A stretch of 64,000 nucleotides of DNA from an uncultured beta proteobacterium (GTDB lineage: Bacteria > Pseudomonadota > Gammaproteobacteria > Burkholderiales > Burkholderiaceae_C), in assembly GCA_903869595.1 (NCBI GenBank), contig CAIPZV010000057.1:88196-152195 (forward strand), written 5' to 3'. The notes under the pieces are model-generated. The model was not told the origin of the DNA, searched no databases, and saw nothing but the letters and a program-made list of their open reading frames with translations. Numbering within the stretch: position 1 is the stretch's first letter; every line of letters begins with the position of its first letter. A program made the position numbers and the translations under genes. Of this stretch, positions 8,329-17,473 are shown piece by piece.

Positions 8329-11300
8329 ATGTCCACTACCCCTCCTGACCAGCCCGGATTGCAGTCCCTCTCCAAGTCTTTTGAACCCGCCGCCTTGGAG
8401 GCTCACTGGGGCCCCGAGTGGGAAAAGCGCGGCTATGGCCTGGCAGGTGTGCGCGGCAGCGGCCAGGCCGACGCCAGCCAGCCCTCGTTTGCGATTCAGT
8501 TGCCCCCGCCCAACGTGACCGGTACGCTGCACATGGGCCATGCGTTTAACCAAACCATCATGGACAGCCTAACGCGCTACCACCGCATGCGCGGCCACAA
8601 CACCGCTTGGGTGCCGGGCACCGACCATGCGGGCATTGCCACCCAAATCGTGGTGGAGCGCCAATTACAAGACAAAGGCATCAGCCGCCATGCCATGGGC
8701 GCCACGCCCCCCGAGGCGCGCAGAAACTTTATCGCCAAGGTCTGGGAGTGGAAAGAAGAATCGGGCAACACCATCACCCGCCAAATGCGCCGTATGGGCG
8801 ACAGCGTGGACTGGAGCCGCGAATACTTCACCATGGACGCCAAGCTGTCCGGCGTCGTGACCGAAACCTTTGTGCGCCTATACGAACAAGGCCTGATTTA
8901 CCGGGGTAAGCGCTTGGTCAACTGGGACCCGGTGCTGATGAGTGCGGTGTCGGACCTGGAAGTAGAAGCCACCGAGTCCGAAGGCAAGATGCACTACGTC
9001 TGCTACCCCTTTGCCGACGGCCCGCAGCTGATCGACGGCGTGCTGCAACAAGGCATGACGATTGCCACCACCCGCCCCGAAACCATGATGGCCGATGGCG
9101 CGCTGGCAGTTCATCCAGAAGATGAACGCTACCAACACCTAGTCGGCAAACTGGTCGATTTGCCTTTGTGCGACCGGCAAATTCCCATCATCGCCGATGA
9201 CTTTGTGGACCGCGCCTTTGGCTCGGGCTGCGTCAAGATCACCGGCGCTCACGATTTCAACGACTACGCCTGCGCCCAACGGCACGATCTGCCGCTCATC
9301 ACCATCTTTACCCTGGACGCCAAAGTCAACACCAACGGCCCCGCCGCCTACCAAGGCCTGGATCGGTTCGAAGCGCGCAAAGCGGTGAACCGCGATCTGG
9401 AAGCGCAGGGTTTGATGCTGGAGATCAAGCCGCACAAAATGATGCTGCCCATTTGCGCCCGCACGGGCCAAGTGGTGGAGCCCATGCTGACCGACCAGTG
9501 GTTTGTGGCCATGAACAAGGTCAGCGATAAAGACCCCACGGGCAAAAGCATCGCGCAAAAAGCCATCGATGCAGTGCAGTCGGGCGAGGTGAAATTTGTG
9601 CCCGAGAACTGGGTGAACACTTACAACCAATGGATGAACAACATCCAAGACTGGTGCATAAGTCGCCAACTGTGGTGGGGCCATCAGATTCCGGCTTGGT
9701 ACACCGATGGCACCTTGGTCAATGGCGCTGATTTCGTTGTGGCGACCAGCGAAGAAGACGCACGAAGCAAAGCGCGCGCAGCCGGTTACCAAGGTTCCCT
9801 TCGGCGCGATGAGGATGTTTTGGATACTTGGTACTCCAGCGCATTGGTGCCGTTTAGCACCATGGGGTGGCCGGACAGCGCTTCGGGGACTGGCGATGGA
9901 GCCGGAACCGGTCTTGCTCCCACTCGCTTTGCTCGCAATGTCGCTGCGCCCGGCTCCGGCCCCATCACCAGCGGTGACACGAGCGGCGACGCCAAGAACC
10001 CGCAGGAGGGCAGCGGGCTTGGACGCAGCGATTTGGCGCGCGAAGCGCGTATGAGCGAGGCCGAGCCCGGTGCACTCCGAAGCGATGGCGAAGCAAGAGA
10101 CTACGACCTATACCTCCCCAGCAGCGTATTGGTAACCGGCTACGACATCATCTTCTTCTGGGTCGCCCGCATGATCATGATGACCACGCACTTCACCGGT
10201 CGCGTGCCCTTCAAAGACGTGTACATCCACGGCCTGGTGCGCGATGCCCAAGGCAAAAAAATGAGCAAATCCGAAGGCAATGTGCTCGACCCGGTGGACC
10301 TGATCGACGGCATTGCGTTGGCGCCTTTGCTCGACAAACGCAGCCAAGGCTTGCGCAAACCTGAGACCGCGCCGCAAGTGCGCAAAAACACGGAAAAAGA
10401 ATTCCCCGATGGCATCCCGGCCTACGGCGCAGACGCATTACGTTTTACCTTCGCCGCCTTGGCCAGCCTAGGCCGCAACATCAACTTTGACAGCAAACGC
10501 TGCGAAGGCTATCGCAACTTTTGCAACAAACTGTGGAACGCCACCCGCTTTGTGCTGATGAACTGCGAAGGCCAGGACTGCGGTTTGCAAGAACACACCA
10601 AAGAACAATGCACGCCCCCGCGCGTGGGCGCAGATGGGCAAGAGATCCCTGCCGGGCCTTTCTACCAGTACCTGAAGTTCAGCCAGGCCGACCGCTGGAT
10701 CAGCTCGGTGCTGCAACAAACCGAGGACCAAGTAGCCAAAGGCTTTGCCGAATACCGGTTGGACAACGTGGCCACGTCCATCTATGAATTTGTGTGGAAC
10801 GAATACTGCGACTGGTACCTGGAAATAGCCAAAGTGCAAATCCAAAACGGCGACCCGGCGCAGCAGCGCGCCACCCGCCGCACCCTGATTCGCACCCTGG
10901 AAGCCATCTTGCGCCTGGCGCATCCGGTCATTCCGTTTATCACCGAAGAGCTTTGGCAGAAAGTCGCGCCCGTCGCCGGCATGGCTGGCGCGTCGGTCAG
11001 TATTGCGCGCTACCCCGAGGCGCAGCTGGGCAAGGTGGACCCGCAAGCGATTGCCAATGTCAACCAACTCAAAGCCCTGGTCGATGCCTGCCGCAATTTG
11101 CGCGGCGAGATGAATGTGTCACCAGCTACCAAAATGCCTCTGTTCGCCCTGGGCAATGCAGACTTTATGCGCGCCAATGCCAAGGTATTGCAAGCGCTGG
11201 CCAAGCTCAGCGATGTGAAAGTGTTTGACGATGAGGCCGCTTGGCAAAACGCAGCCCAAGCCGCGCCGGTGGCCGTGGTGGGCGACATCCGCATGTGCTT

Positions 11301-11514
11301 GTTCATCGAAGTGGATGTGGCGGCAGAGAAGGTGCGGCTGTCTAAAGAAATCGCGCGCCTGGAAGGGGAAATCATCAAAGCCCAGGGCAAGCTGTCTAAT
11401 GAAGCCTTTGTGGCGAAAGCGCCGCCCACTGTGATCACCCAGGAACGTCAACGCATGACGGATTTTGAAAGTACTTTGGAAAAGGTGCGGGGGCAGTTGG
11501 GGCGCTTGGCGTAA
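8329..11514 (+). CDS. valS: Valine--tRNA ligase, with an extra in-frame segment
   Basis: 1061 residues against about 950-960 in relatives. Class I signatures are intact: [15 protein letters not shown] (HIGH) and [14 protein letters not shown] (KMSKS), with the editing CP1 domain between them and a C-terminal coiled coil ([21 protein letters not shown]). Two additions are seen. The block after the KMSKS loop ([20 protein letters not shown]) is, as I recall, common in betaproteobacterial ValRS. A second block of about 70 residues, Ser/Gly/Ala/Glu-rich and low in complexity, sits between STMGWPDSA and [20 protein letters not shown] (residues about 518-588, DNA 9880-10095). It keeps the frame and the DNA has inverted-repeat ends. 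Confidence 0.95.
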   Translation: MSTTPPDQPGLQSLSKSFEPAALEAHWGPEWEKRGYGLAGVRGSGQADASQPSFAIQLPPPNVTGTLHMGHAFNQTIMDSLTRYHRMRGHNTAWVPGTDHAGIATQIVVERQLQDKGISRHAMGATPPEARRNFIAKVWEWKEESGNTITRQMRRMGDSVDWSREYFTMDAKLSGVVTETFVRLYEQGLIYRGKRLVNWDPVLMSAVSDLEVEATESEGKMHYVCYPFADGPQLIDGVLQQGMTIATTRPETMMADGALAVHPEDERYQHLVGKLVDLPLCDRQIPIIADDFVDRAFGSGCVKITGAHDFNDYACAQRHDLPLITIFTLDAKVNTNGPAAYQGLDRFEARKAVNRDLEAQGLMLEIKPHKMMLPICARTGQVVEPMLTDQWFVAMNKVSDKDPTGKSIAQKAIDAVQSGEVKFVPENWVNTYNQWMNNIQDWCISRQLWWGHQIPAWYTDGTLVNGADFVVATSEEDARSKARAAGYQGSLRRDEDVLDTWYSSALVPFSTMGWPDSASGTGDGAGTGLAPTRFARNVAAPGSGPITSGDTSGDAKNPQEGSGLGRSDLAREARMSEAEPGALRSDGEARDYDLYLPSSVLVTGYDIIFFWVARMIMMTTHFTGRVPFKDVYIHGLVRDAQGKKMSKSEGNVLDPVDLIDGIALAPLLDKRSQGLRKPETAPQVRKNTEKEFPDGIPAYGADALRFTFAALASLGRNINFDSKRCEGYRNFCNKLWNATRFVLMNCEGQDCGLQEHTKEQCTPPRVGADGQEIPAGPFYQYLKFSQADRWISSVLQQTEDQVAKGFAEYRLDNVATSIYEFVWNEYCDWYLEIAKVQIQNGDPAQQRATRRTLIRTLEAILRLAHPVIPFITEELWQKVAPVAGMAGASVSIARYPEAQLGKVDPQAIANVNQLKALVDACRNLRGEMNVSPATKMPLFALGNADFMRANAKVLQALAKLSDVKVFDDEAAWQNAAQAAPVAVVGDIRMCLFIEVDVAAEKVRLSKEIARLEGEIIKAQGKLSNEAFVAKAPPTVITQERQRMTDFESTLEKVRGQLGRLA
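9880..10083 (+). repeat. In-frame palindrome-rich insertion inside valS
   Basis: This stretch interrupts an otherwise continuous ValRS alignment block. Its ends carry GCTTCGG (9880-9886) and the inverse CCGAAGC (10077-10083), and it has an internal inverted pair GGAGCCGG (9898-9905) / CCGGCTCC (9950-9957). The encoded residues are low-complexity and keep the frame open. This resembles intragenic palindromic elements that insert in coding sequence without breaking it; identity with any known family cannot be judged here. Confidence 0.5.
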
Positions 11515-11617
11515 AGGTTCTACGCCCCCGCAGTCCCCAACGATGGTCGGGGATCAACCCGTATCCAGTACGCTAAAGCATTGATTTAATTGATATTTTT
11601 TGACGTAAATTAATTTA

Positions 11618-11653
11618 CTCAATACAATGAGATAAATTACTCAATGTACTGAG
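11618..11653. promoter_or_regulatory. Two tandem 14-bp palindromes upstream of the AAA ATPase gene (operator-like)
   Basis: CTCAATACAATGAG (11618-11631) and CTCAATGTACTGAG (11640-11653) share the pattern CTCANTNNANTGAG and are offset by 22 bp, two helical turns, so a protein could bind both on one face. The second ends 10 nt before the ATG at 11664. The surrounding 11570-11663 is very AT-rich compared with the genome. An autoregulatory operator overlapping the promoter is the simplest reading; no binding protein is shown. Confidence 0.55.
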
Positions 11654-11663
11654 CAAATACAAA

Positions 11664-12890
11664 ATGCCCATAGAACGCGAAGCACTGTCCCCTCTGGTGG
11701 CTCGGCTCAAAGAGCCTCGACGGTTTTTACAAGTGTTGGCCGGTCCGCGCCAAGTGGGCAAAACGACGCTGGTGCGCCAGGCGCTAGAGCACTTGCAGCG
11801 GGACGCACAAGCTGACACCACCAGCCCCACGGCTGCCCCAGTGGCCCAGCACAGCGCCAGCGCCGATGGCCCCGGCCTGCAAGGCCAAATCTGGCTGGGC
11901 ACCCAATGGCAGGTGGCACGTGCCCTGGCCGCGCAGGCGGGCAGTTGCGTTCTGGTGCTGGACGAAATTCAGAAAGTGTCCCAATGGACTGAAGAAGTCA
12001 AACGCTTGTGGGACGAAGACACCGCCGCCGGGCGCGATGTGCGCGTGGTCATCCTCGGTTCGGCCCCGCTGCTGATTGCCCGTGGCTTGAGCGAGAGCAT
12101 GGCCGGGCGCTTTGAGATTACCCGCTTGGGCCACTGGCGCTATGCCGAAATGCGCGACGCCTTTGGTTTTAGCCTGGAGCAATTCATCTTTTATGGAGGC
12201 TACCCCGGCGCTGCCCCCTTGGTGCATGACGAAAGCCGTTGGGCCGCCTATGTCAGCGACGCGCTGATCGAAACCACCATCAGCAAAGACGTGTTGCTGA
12301 TGGCGCCAGTACAAAAACCCGCGCTGCTACGCCGCGTGTTTGACCTGGCCTGCGTGTACAGCGGCCAAATCCTCAGCTACCAAAAAATGCTGGGCCAACT
12401 CGACGACGCAGGTAACACCACCACGCTGGCCCACTACCTGGACCTATTGGAAGGCGCCGGCATGGCCTGCGGCCTGCCCAAATACATGGGCCAAGTGGTG
12501 CGCCAACGCGCATCCAGCCCCAAGCTGCAAGTGTTCAACAACGCTCTGATGGGCTGCCACTGGGTGGCGCAAGGTGTGGGCCTGCAAGCAGCGCAAGCGC
12601 GCCCCGATGTGTGGGGCCGTTTGGCCGAAAGCACCGTAGGCAGCGAACTGCTGGCCCGGCACCTGACCCACAGCAGCCGCCATCCGCTGATCCACTACTG
12701 GAACAACGGCCAAAAAGAAGTGGACTACGTGCTGCGCAAGGACTCCACCCTGCAAGCGCTAGAAGTGAAAAGCGGACACAGCCTAGGCAATGTGTCGGGC
12801 CTGCAAGCGTTTGTGCAGCAATTTAGCGAAGCGCAGCCGCTGGTGATTGGTACGGGGGGTATGCCGCTGGACTTGTGGTTAAGAGCTTGA
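11664..12890 (+). CDS. AAA_14/DUF4143 family ATPase
   Basis: 408 residues. Walker A is GPRQVGKTTLVRQAL near residues 28-42 and Walker B is CVLVLDEIQK near 100; SAPLLIARGLSESMAGRFE provides the sensor/arginine region. The C-terminal part (SYQKMLGQLDDAGNTTTLAHYLDLLEGAGM ... VDYVLRKDSTLQALEVKSG) is the DUF4143 winged-helix plus PD-(D/E)XK-like domain, with the E-V-K motif at LEVKSG. Such proteins are common, patchily distributed and of unknown function. The spacer between residues 47 and 75 is Ala/Ser/Pro-rich. The upstream AT-rich palindromes suggest self-regulation. Confidence 0.88.
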   Translation: MPIEREALSPLVARLKEPRRFLQVLAGPRQVGKTTLVRQALEHLQRDAQADTTSPTAAPVAQHSASADGPGLQGQIWLGTQWQVARALAAQAGSCVLVLDEIQKVSQWTEEVKRLWDEDTAAGRDVRVVILGSAPLLIARGLSESMAGRFEITRLGHWRYAEMRDAFGFSLEQFIFYGGYPGAAPLVHDESRWAAYVSDALIETTISKDVLLMAPVQKPALLRRVFDLACVYSGQILSYQKMLGQLDDAGNTTTLAHYLDLLEGAGMACGLPKYMGQVVRQRASSPKLQVFNNALMGCHWVAQGVGLQAAQARPDVWGRLAESTVGSELLARHLTHSSRHPLIHYWNNGQKEVDYVLRKDSTLQALEVKSGHSLGNVSGLQAFVQQFSEAQPLVIGTGGMPLDLWLRA

Positions 12891-12935
12891 CTGTGCGCCT
12901 GCGCTTTCGCTAGCGCGAAGCCCGCGACCGAGCAC

Positions 12936-13535
12936 TCACTTATCCCTACCCACCAAACCCTTGAGGCGCTGCAACAACTCCCCCGCATCCGCCCCAACAT
13001 GCAGTAACGCGCGCACCGCAGGATTAAGAAAGCCTTGCGCCACCATGCCGTCCAGCATGGCGATCAGCGGGTCGTAGTAGCCCGCCACATTGAGCAGGCC
13101 AAAGGGCTTGCGGTGCATGCCTAGCTGGTACCAGGTCCAGATTTCGAACAGTTCTTCAAAAGTACCTATGCCGCCGGGCAGAGCCACAAACGCATCGGCA
13201 CGCTCAAACATCATGGTTTTGCGCGTGTGCATGTTGTCCACCACATGCAACTCGGTCAGACCGGTGTGGCCCACTTCTTTGTCTATCAGGGTTTGCGGAA
13301 TCACGCCATACACCGTACCGCCTGCGGCCAGCGTGGCATCGGCCACCATGCCCATCAGCCCCACTTTGCCACCCCCGTACACCAATTCCCAGCCCTGGCT
13401 GCCGATCAAAGCGCCGGTATCACGCGCAGACTGTGCAAAGCGCGGATCGGCACCCGGGCGCGAGCCGCAATAGACACACATCGAGAAGTTGGCGGACTGT
13501 GAGGTAGACATAGCAATTTCGGGCAAGGGGTTCAT
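12936..13535 (-). CDS. LOG family protein (TIGR00730, cytokinin riboside 5'-monophosphate phosphoribohydrolase type)
   Basis: 199 residues with the Rossmann-type LOG fold: MCVYCGSRPGADPRF, GWELVYGGGKVGLMG and the family signature PGGIGTFEELFE with the catalytic Glu. The enzymes split nucleoside 5'-monophosphates such as AMP or cytokinin nucleotides into base and ribose 5-phosphate. An internal ATG at 13511 (MSTSQSANFSM) would remove 8 residues; neither start has a clear Shine-Dalgarno sequence, so the exact start is open. It is followed upstream on the strand by tusA-like and Nudix genes in a probable cluster. Confidence 0.88.
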   Translation of the reverse strand: MNPLPEIAMSTSQSANFSMCVYCGSRPGADPRFAQSARDTGALIGSQGWELVYGGGKVGLMGMVADATLAAGGTVYGVIPQTLIDKEVGHTGLTELHVVDNMHTRKTMMFERADAFVALPGGIGTFEELFEIWTWYQLGMHRKPFGLLNVAGYYDPLIAMLDGMVAQGFLNPAVRALLHVGADAGELLQRLKGLVGRDK

Positions 13536-13552
13536 ATTGATGGCGCCCGGCC

Positions 13553-13792
13553 TTAGCGCCTGCGCATGAGATGGATAAATTCCTTATCCACGGTTTGCTG
13601 GTCCAGCAAGGTGTTGCCGGTTTGCTTGGCAAAGGCCTGGAAGTCGCGCACCGAGCCGGGGTCGGTAGCTATCACTTTGAGTACGTCGCCGCTTTGCATA
13701 TCGGCCAGCGCGCGTTTGGCTTTGAGTATGGGCAGGGGGCAGTTCAGGCCCCGGCTGTCCACTTCTTTGGCGATGGTGTATTCGGTATTCAT
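13553..13792 (-). CDS. TusA-family sulfurtransferase
   Basis: 79 residues, the family's usual size. The catalytic Cys sits in the hallmark CPLP (DSRGLNCPLPILKAKRAL), and the C-terminal VIATDPGSVRDFQAF is also typical. TusA-like proteins accept persulfide sulfur and hand it on, for example in tRNA thiolation or sulfur metabolism. No TusBCD genes are nearby, and the neighbours (Nudix, cysM) only weakly support a sulfur role. The gap to the Nudix gene is 15 nt. Confidence 0.92.
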   Translation of the reverse strand: MNTEYTIAKEVDSRGLNCPLPILKAKRALADMQSGDVLKVIATDPGSVRDFQAFAKQTGNTLLDQQTVDKEFIHLMRRR

Positions 13793-13807
13793 GGTGGCCT
13801 TAGAAAA

Positions 13808-14344
13808 TTAGCTTTCATCACGCTTAGCCCATTCAATAAATTGTGGCGTGTGCCCGCGCGAGCGCAGCCAATCGGCCAGCGCATAGCCGGTGCCTGCGGG
13901 CCAGCATTTCAGGTCTTGCGGCGCGTACATGCGGTAGTCCACCAATTCGGGCGACAAGCGCACTTCGCCGTGGCAGACCGCGTGGTAGGCGATGATGATC
14001 TGGTTCATGCGCTGAAAGTCATACACGCCGATCAAATTCAGCGCGTCGGTGGTCAGTGCGGTTTCTTCGGCGATTTCGCGGGCAATGCCTTCTTGCGGCG
14101 TTTCACCTGCTTCCATGAATCCGGTAATCAGCGCATACATCTTGCCCGGCCAGGCGGCATTGCGCGCCAGCAGGATGCGGCCCTCGATTTCAATCACCGC
14201 CGCCAGTACGGGCGTGGGGTTGTTCCAATGCGTAAAGTCGCAGGCCGTGCAGCGCAGGCGCGATTTGTCGCCACCGTCTTCGGCTTGCGTGACCCAAGCC
14301 AACTCGGTGGCACATTGCGGGCAAAACTTAAAGGCCTGGGTCAT
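13808..14344 (-). CDS. NudC-like Nudix hydrolase with zinc ribbon
   Basis: 178 residues. An N-terminal zinc ribbon (FCPQCATELAW ... RCTACDFTHWNNPTPV) is followed by the Nudix box GFMEAGETPQEGIAREIAEETAL near residues 95-117. The glycine near the end of the classical box is Ala here, but the REUxEE core is complete. The SQPWPFP-type motif of true NudC NADH pyrophosphatase is replaced by PGKMYALITGFMEAGE, so it is a NudC relative with unknown substrate. It lies directly upstream of tusA-like on the strand and 15 nt after cysM. Confidence 0.87.
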   Translation of the reverse strand: MTQAFKFCPQCATELAWVTQAEDGGDKSRLRCTACDFTHWNNPTPVLAAVIEIEGRILLARNAAWPGKMYALITGFMEAGETPQEGIAREIAEETALTTDALNLIGVYDFQRMNQIIIAYHAVCHGEVRLSPELVDYRMYAPQDLKCWPAGTGYALADWLRSRGHTPQFIEWAKRDES

Positions 14345-14359
14345 GCGCTGCCAATCATT

Positions 14360-15265
14360 TCAAGCGGGAAAAACACCGGTGGACAAGTAACGATCGCCCC
14401 GGTCGCAGACGATAAAGACAATCGTCGCATCCCGCACTTCGCTGGCGATTTGCTGCGCGATCCAGCAAGCCCCGGCGGCGGAGATGCCCGCAAAAATGCC
14501 TTCCTCGCGCGCCATACGCCGGGCCATGTCTTCGGCGTCTAGCTGGCTGACCAGGCGGATTTCATCGACAAATCTGGCGTCATAAATTTTGGGCAAATAC
14601 TCGGGCGACCATTTGCGAATACCGGGGATGCGCGAGCCCTCGGATGGCTGCGCGCCGACGATGCGGATGGCTGGGTTTTGCTCTTTCAGGTAACGACCGA
14701 CGCCCGTGATGGTGCCGGTCGTGCCCATGGCGCTGACAAAGTGGGTGATGCCGCCCGCCGTGTCGCGCCAAATTTCAGGGCCTGTCGTTTCAAAATGGAT
14801 GCGCGGGTTATCGCCATTGGCAAACTGGTCCAGCACCCGGCCTTTGCCTTCGGCTTGCATGCGGTCGGCCAGGTCGCGGGCATGTTCCATGCCACCGGTC
14901 TTGGGCGTGAGTAGGAGTTCAGCGCCAAAGGCTTTCATCGTTTGCGCGCGCTCTATGGACAAGTCCTCGGGCATGATGAGCACCATGCGGTAGCCCATGA
15001 TGGCGGCGGCCATGGCCAGGGCAATACCGGTATTGCCCGAAGTAGCCTCGATCAAGGTGTCGCCGGGGCGGATGTCGCCGCGTTCCTGCGCGCGGCGGAT
15101 CATGGACACGGCGGCGCGGTCTTTCACCGAACCGGCCGGGTTGTTGCCCTCTAATTTGCCCAAAATAATGTTGTTGCGCTCTTGGTGGCTGGCAGCGCCA
15201 ATACGCTGCAAGGCCACCAGAGGCGTATTTCCGATGACATTTTCAAGTGTGCGGTACGTGCTCAT
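14360..15265 (-). CDS. cysM: Cysteine synthase B (O-acetylserine sulfhydrylase)
   Basis: 301 residues. The PLP lysine is in GNNPAGSVKDRAA, the substrate loop is EATSGNTGIALAMAA, and GTTGTITGVGRYLKEQNP binds the cofactor phosphate. Length and the ending LSTGVFP match CysM rather than CysK. Makes cysteine from O-acetylserine and sulfide or thiosulfate in the cytoplasm. It heads a minus-strand cluster with the Nudix, TusA-like and LOG genes, spaced by 15-17 nt. Confidence 0.94.
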   Translation of the reverse strand: MSTYRTLENVIGNTPLVALQRIGAASHQERNNIILGKLEGNNPAGSVKDRAAVSMIRRAQERGDIRPGDTLIEATSGNTGIALAMAAAIMGYRMVLIMPEDLSIERAQTMKAFGAELLLTPKTGGMEHARDLADRMQAEGKGRVLDQFANGDNPRIHFETTGPEIWRDTAGGITHFVSAMGTTGTITGVGRYLKEQNPAIRIVGAQPSEGSRIPGIRKWSPEYLPKIYDARFVDEIRLVSQLDAEDMARRMAREEGIFAGISAAGACWIAQQIASEVRDATIVFIVCDRGDRYLSTGVFPA

Positions 15266-15333
15266 GGGGCTAACTTTGCCACAAAGGCTTTACACCAGGC
15301 GCGTACAAGGACTCGGCGCAGACGAAACGGTTT

Positions 15334-16758
15334 TTACAGCGCAAAAATTTTTCCTGGGTTCAGGATATTGTGTGGGTCTAGTGCCTGCTTGATGGCACGC
15401 ATCATGGCCACTGCACCAGCGCCAGTTTCATTCACCAAAAAATCCATTTTGTGCAGGCCCACGCCATGCTCGCCGGTGCAGGTGCCGCCCAGGCGCAATG
15501 CGCGCGCTACCAGTTGCGCATTGAGTTGTTCAGCGGTTTCACGCTCTTGGGCGTTGTCCGGGTCTATCAGATAGCCCATGTGAAAGTTACCATCGCCGAC
15601 GTGGCCGACCATGAAATAGGGGATACCCGCGGCATTGGCTTCGTCCACCGAATCAAGCAATGCATCAGCCAGTTTGGAAATAGGCACGCAGGTATCGGTG
15701 GTTACGCACCGGCAACCGGGCCGCGATTGGATCCCCGCAAAGTAAGCGTTGTGCCGCGCCGTCCACAAGCGGGTACGCTCCTCCGGCGTGTCGGCCCATT
15801 GAAAACCATGGCCGTGGTTGTCGTTGACAATCTCTTGCACCGTGGCGATCTGCTCTTGCACACCGGCAGGCGAGCCGTGGAATTCCATCAGCATCATCGG
15901 CCCTTCGGCCAAGTCCAACTTGGAATGCTGGTTCACCATGCGCACGGTATTGCCATCGAGCAATTCGCAGCGCGCAATCGGCACCCCCAGTTGAATAATT
16001 TGGATCGTAGTGTTGACGGCATCGGCCAGCGAAGAAAAAGCACAGGTCGCAGCCATCACCGCCTCGGGCAAGGGGTACAGCTTGAGGGTGATTTCGGTGA
16101 TCACGCCTAGCGTGCCTTCGCTACCTACCATCAAACGCGTCAGGTCGTAACCCGCCGAGGATTTTTTCGCGCCGGTGCCGGTGCGAATGACTTCGCCGCT
16201 GGCGGTGACGACTTGCAAGGCCAGCACGTTTTCGCGCATGGTGCCGTAGCGCACTGCGTTCGTCCCGCTGGCGCGGGTGGCGCACATGCCCCCCAGGCTG
16301 GCGTCTGCGCCGGGGTCAATCGGGAAAAACAGGCCTGCCGATTTCACCGCTTCATTGAGTTGTTTGCGGGTGACGCCGGGTTGCAGTGTCACGGTCAAGT
16401 CGTCGGCATGAATCGACAGCACCTGGTTCATCCGGCTCACATCCAGGCTGATGCCGCCTTGCACCGCCAGCAAATGCCCTTCCAGCGAGGAGCCCACGCC
16501 AAAGGGAATGACCGGCGCGTGGTATTGCGCGGCCAGTTGTACCGCGGCGGCTACGTCTTCGGTGGACTCTGCAAACACCACGGCCACCGGGGGCGGGGCT
16601 TGCATGGCCGATTCGTCGCGCCCATGCTGCTCGCGCACCACCATGGCAGTGGAGCACTGGGCGCCAAAGCGGGCTTGCAACTGGTCTAAAAACGCGGGGG
16701 CAATAGCGCGCTGAGCAATCGAGGGCATGAGCGAAGCGGCGACAAGAGGTGCGTTCAT
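15334..16758 (-). CDS. FAD-linked oxidase, D-lactate/glycolate dehydrogenase type
   Basis: The start at ATG 16758 (MNAPLVAASLMPSIAQR) is chosen because GGAAGGA precedes it by 10 nt; an in-frame extension upstream is Arg/Trp-rich and unlike the family. 474 residues. The PCMH-type FAD domain has PVIPFGVGSSLEGHLL and DVSRMNQVL, and the FAD-linked oxidase C-terminal domain ends in GGTCTGEHGVGLHKMDFL, with the catalytic His-containing loop. It oxidises a D-2-hydroxy acid at the expense of a membrane acceptor. It is divergent from the DUF1993 gene. Confidence 0.9.
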   Translation of the reverse strand: MNAPLVAASLMPSIAQRAIAPAFLDQLQARFGAQCSTAMVVREQHGRDESAMQAPPPVAVVFAESTEDVAAAVQLAAQYHAPVIPFGVGSSLEGHLLAVQGGISLDVSRMNQVLSIHADDLTVTLQPGVTRKQLNEAVKSAGLFFPIDPGADASLGGMCATRASGTNAVRYGTMRENVLALQVVTASGEVIRTGTGAKKSSAGYDLTRLMVGSEGTLGVITEITLKLYPLPEAVMAATCAFSSLADAVNTTIQIIQLGVPIARCELLDGNTVRMVNQHSKLDLAEGPMMLMEFHGSPAGVQEQIATVQEIVNDNHGHGFQWADTPEERTRLWTARHNAYFAGIQSRPGCRCVTTDTCVPISKLADALLDSVDEANAAGIPYFMVGHVGDGNFHMGYLIDPDNAQERETAEQLNAQLVARALRLGGTCTGEHGVGLHKMDFLVNETGAGAVAMMRAIKQALDPHNILNPGKIFAL

Positions 16759-16896
16759 AGCCGAAATCCTTCCAATCTGGGGTACGTAAAGCCAAGAGTG
16801 CCAAGCATAACGCCAGGCTCGCCCGGCGGCGCGAGGGTCGCTAAGATAGCGCCGCGCCAAACCGGCGCAAGCCATTTATTACCCGAGATACCTCCC

Positions 16897-17403
16897 ATGA
16901 CGATTTCTATGTACCACGCCAGCGCGCCGCGCCTGGCCAATGCCCTGACCAATTTATCCGCCCTGCTGAGCAAAGCCCAGGCGCATGTACAAGCCAAAAA
17001 AATAGACCCCGCTGCCATCATCGATTTCCGGCTCTACCCCGATATGCTGAGCTTTAAACGCCAAATCCAGATCGCCAGCGATACCTGCAAAGGCGTGATG
17101 GCGCGTCTGGCCGGTGTAGAAATCCCCGCTTACGAGGACACAGAGCAAAGCTTTGAGGACTTGCAAGCGCGCATCGCCAAGACCATCGCCTTCATCGAGA
17201 GCTTCACCCCAGCCCAAATCGACGGCACCGAGGACAAAGACATTGTCACTAAGCGCGGCGATACCGAAACCCATTACAAAGGCATGCAGTTTTTGCTCGG
17301 CCACGCCCTGCCCAATGTGTATTTCCACGTGTCCATGGCCTATAGCATCTTGCGCCACAATGGCGTGGAAGTCGGCAAACGCGACTACCTCGGAAAAATC
17401 TAA
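16897..17403 (+). CDS. DUF1993 family protein
   Basis: 168 residues starting MTISMYHASAPRLANALTNL at ATG 16897. Conserved-looking family segments are RLYPDMLSFKRQIQIASDTCKG and THYKGMQFLLGHALPNVYFHVSMAYSILRHNG. The all-helical architecture and the spaced histidines near the C-terminus resemble the DinB/YfiT-like four-helix bundle superfamily; the function is unknown. It lies 70 nt upstream of the core MetE gene on the same strand and may be co-transcribed. Confidence 0.85.
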   Translation: MTISMYHASAPRLANALTNLSALLSKAQAHVQAKKIDPAAIIDFRLYPDMLSFKRQIQIASDTCKGVMARLAGVEIPAYEDTEQSFEDLQARIAKTIAFIESFTPAQIDGTEDKDIVTKRGDTETHYKGMQFLLGHALPNVYFHVSMAYSILRHNGVEVGKRDYLGKI

Positions 17404-17473
17404 AGCCCGAGGGCGCAGCCCTGGCGCGTGGCCGTCGGGACACCCAAAAAATCGTATGACAGGAGATAAGCCT

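Noticed and set aside
13571..14542. 323-codon plus-strand frame over the TusA-like and Nudix genes
   Set aside because: It is antiparallel to two recognised families; composition is not protein-like.
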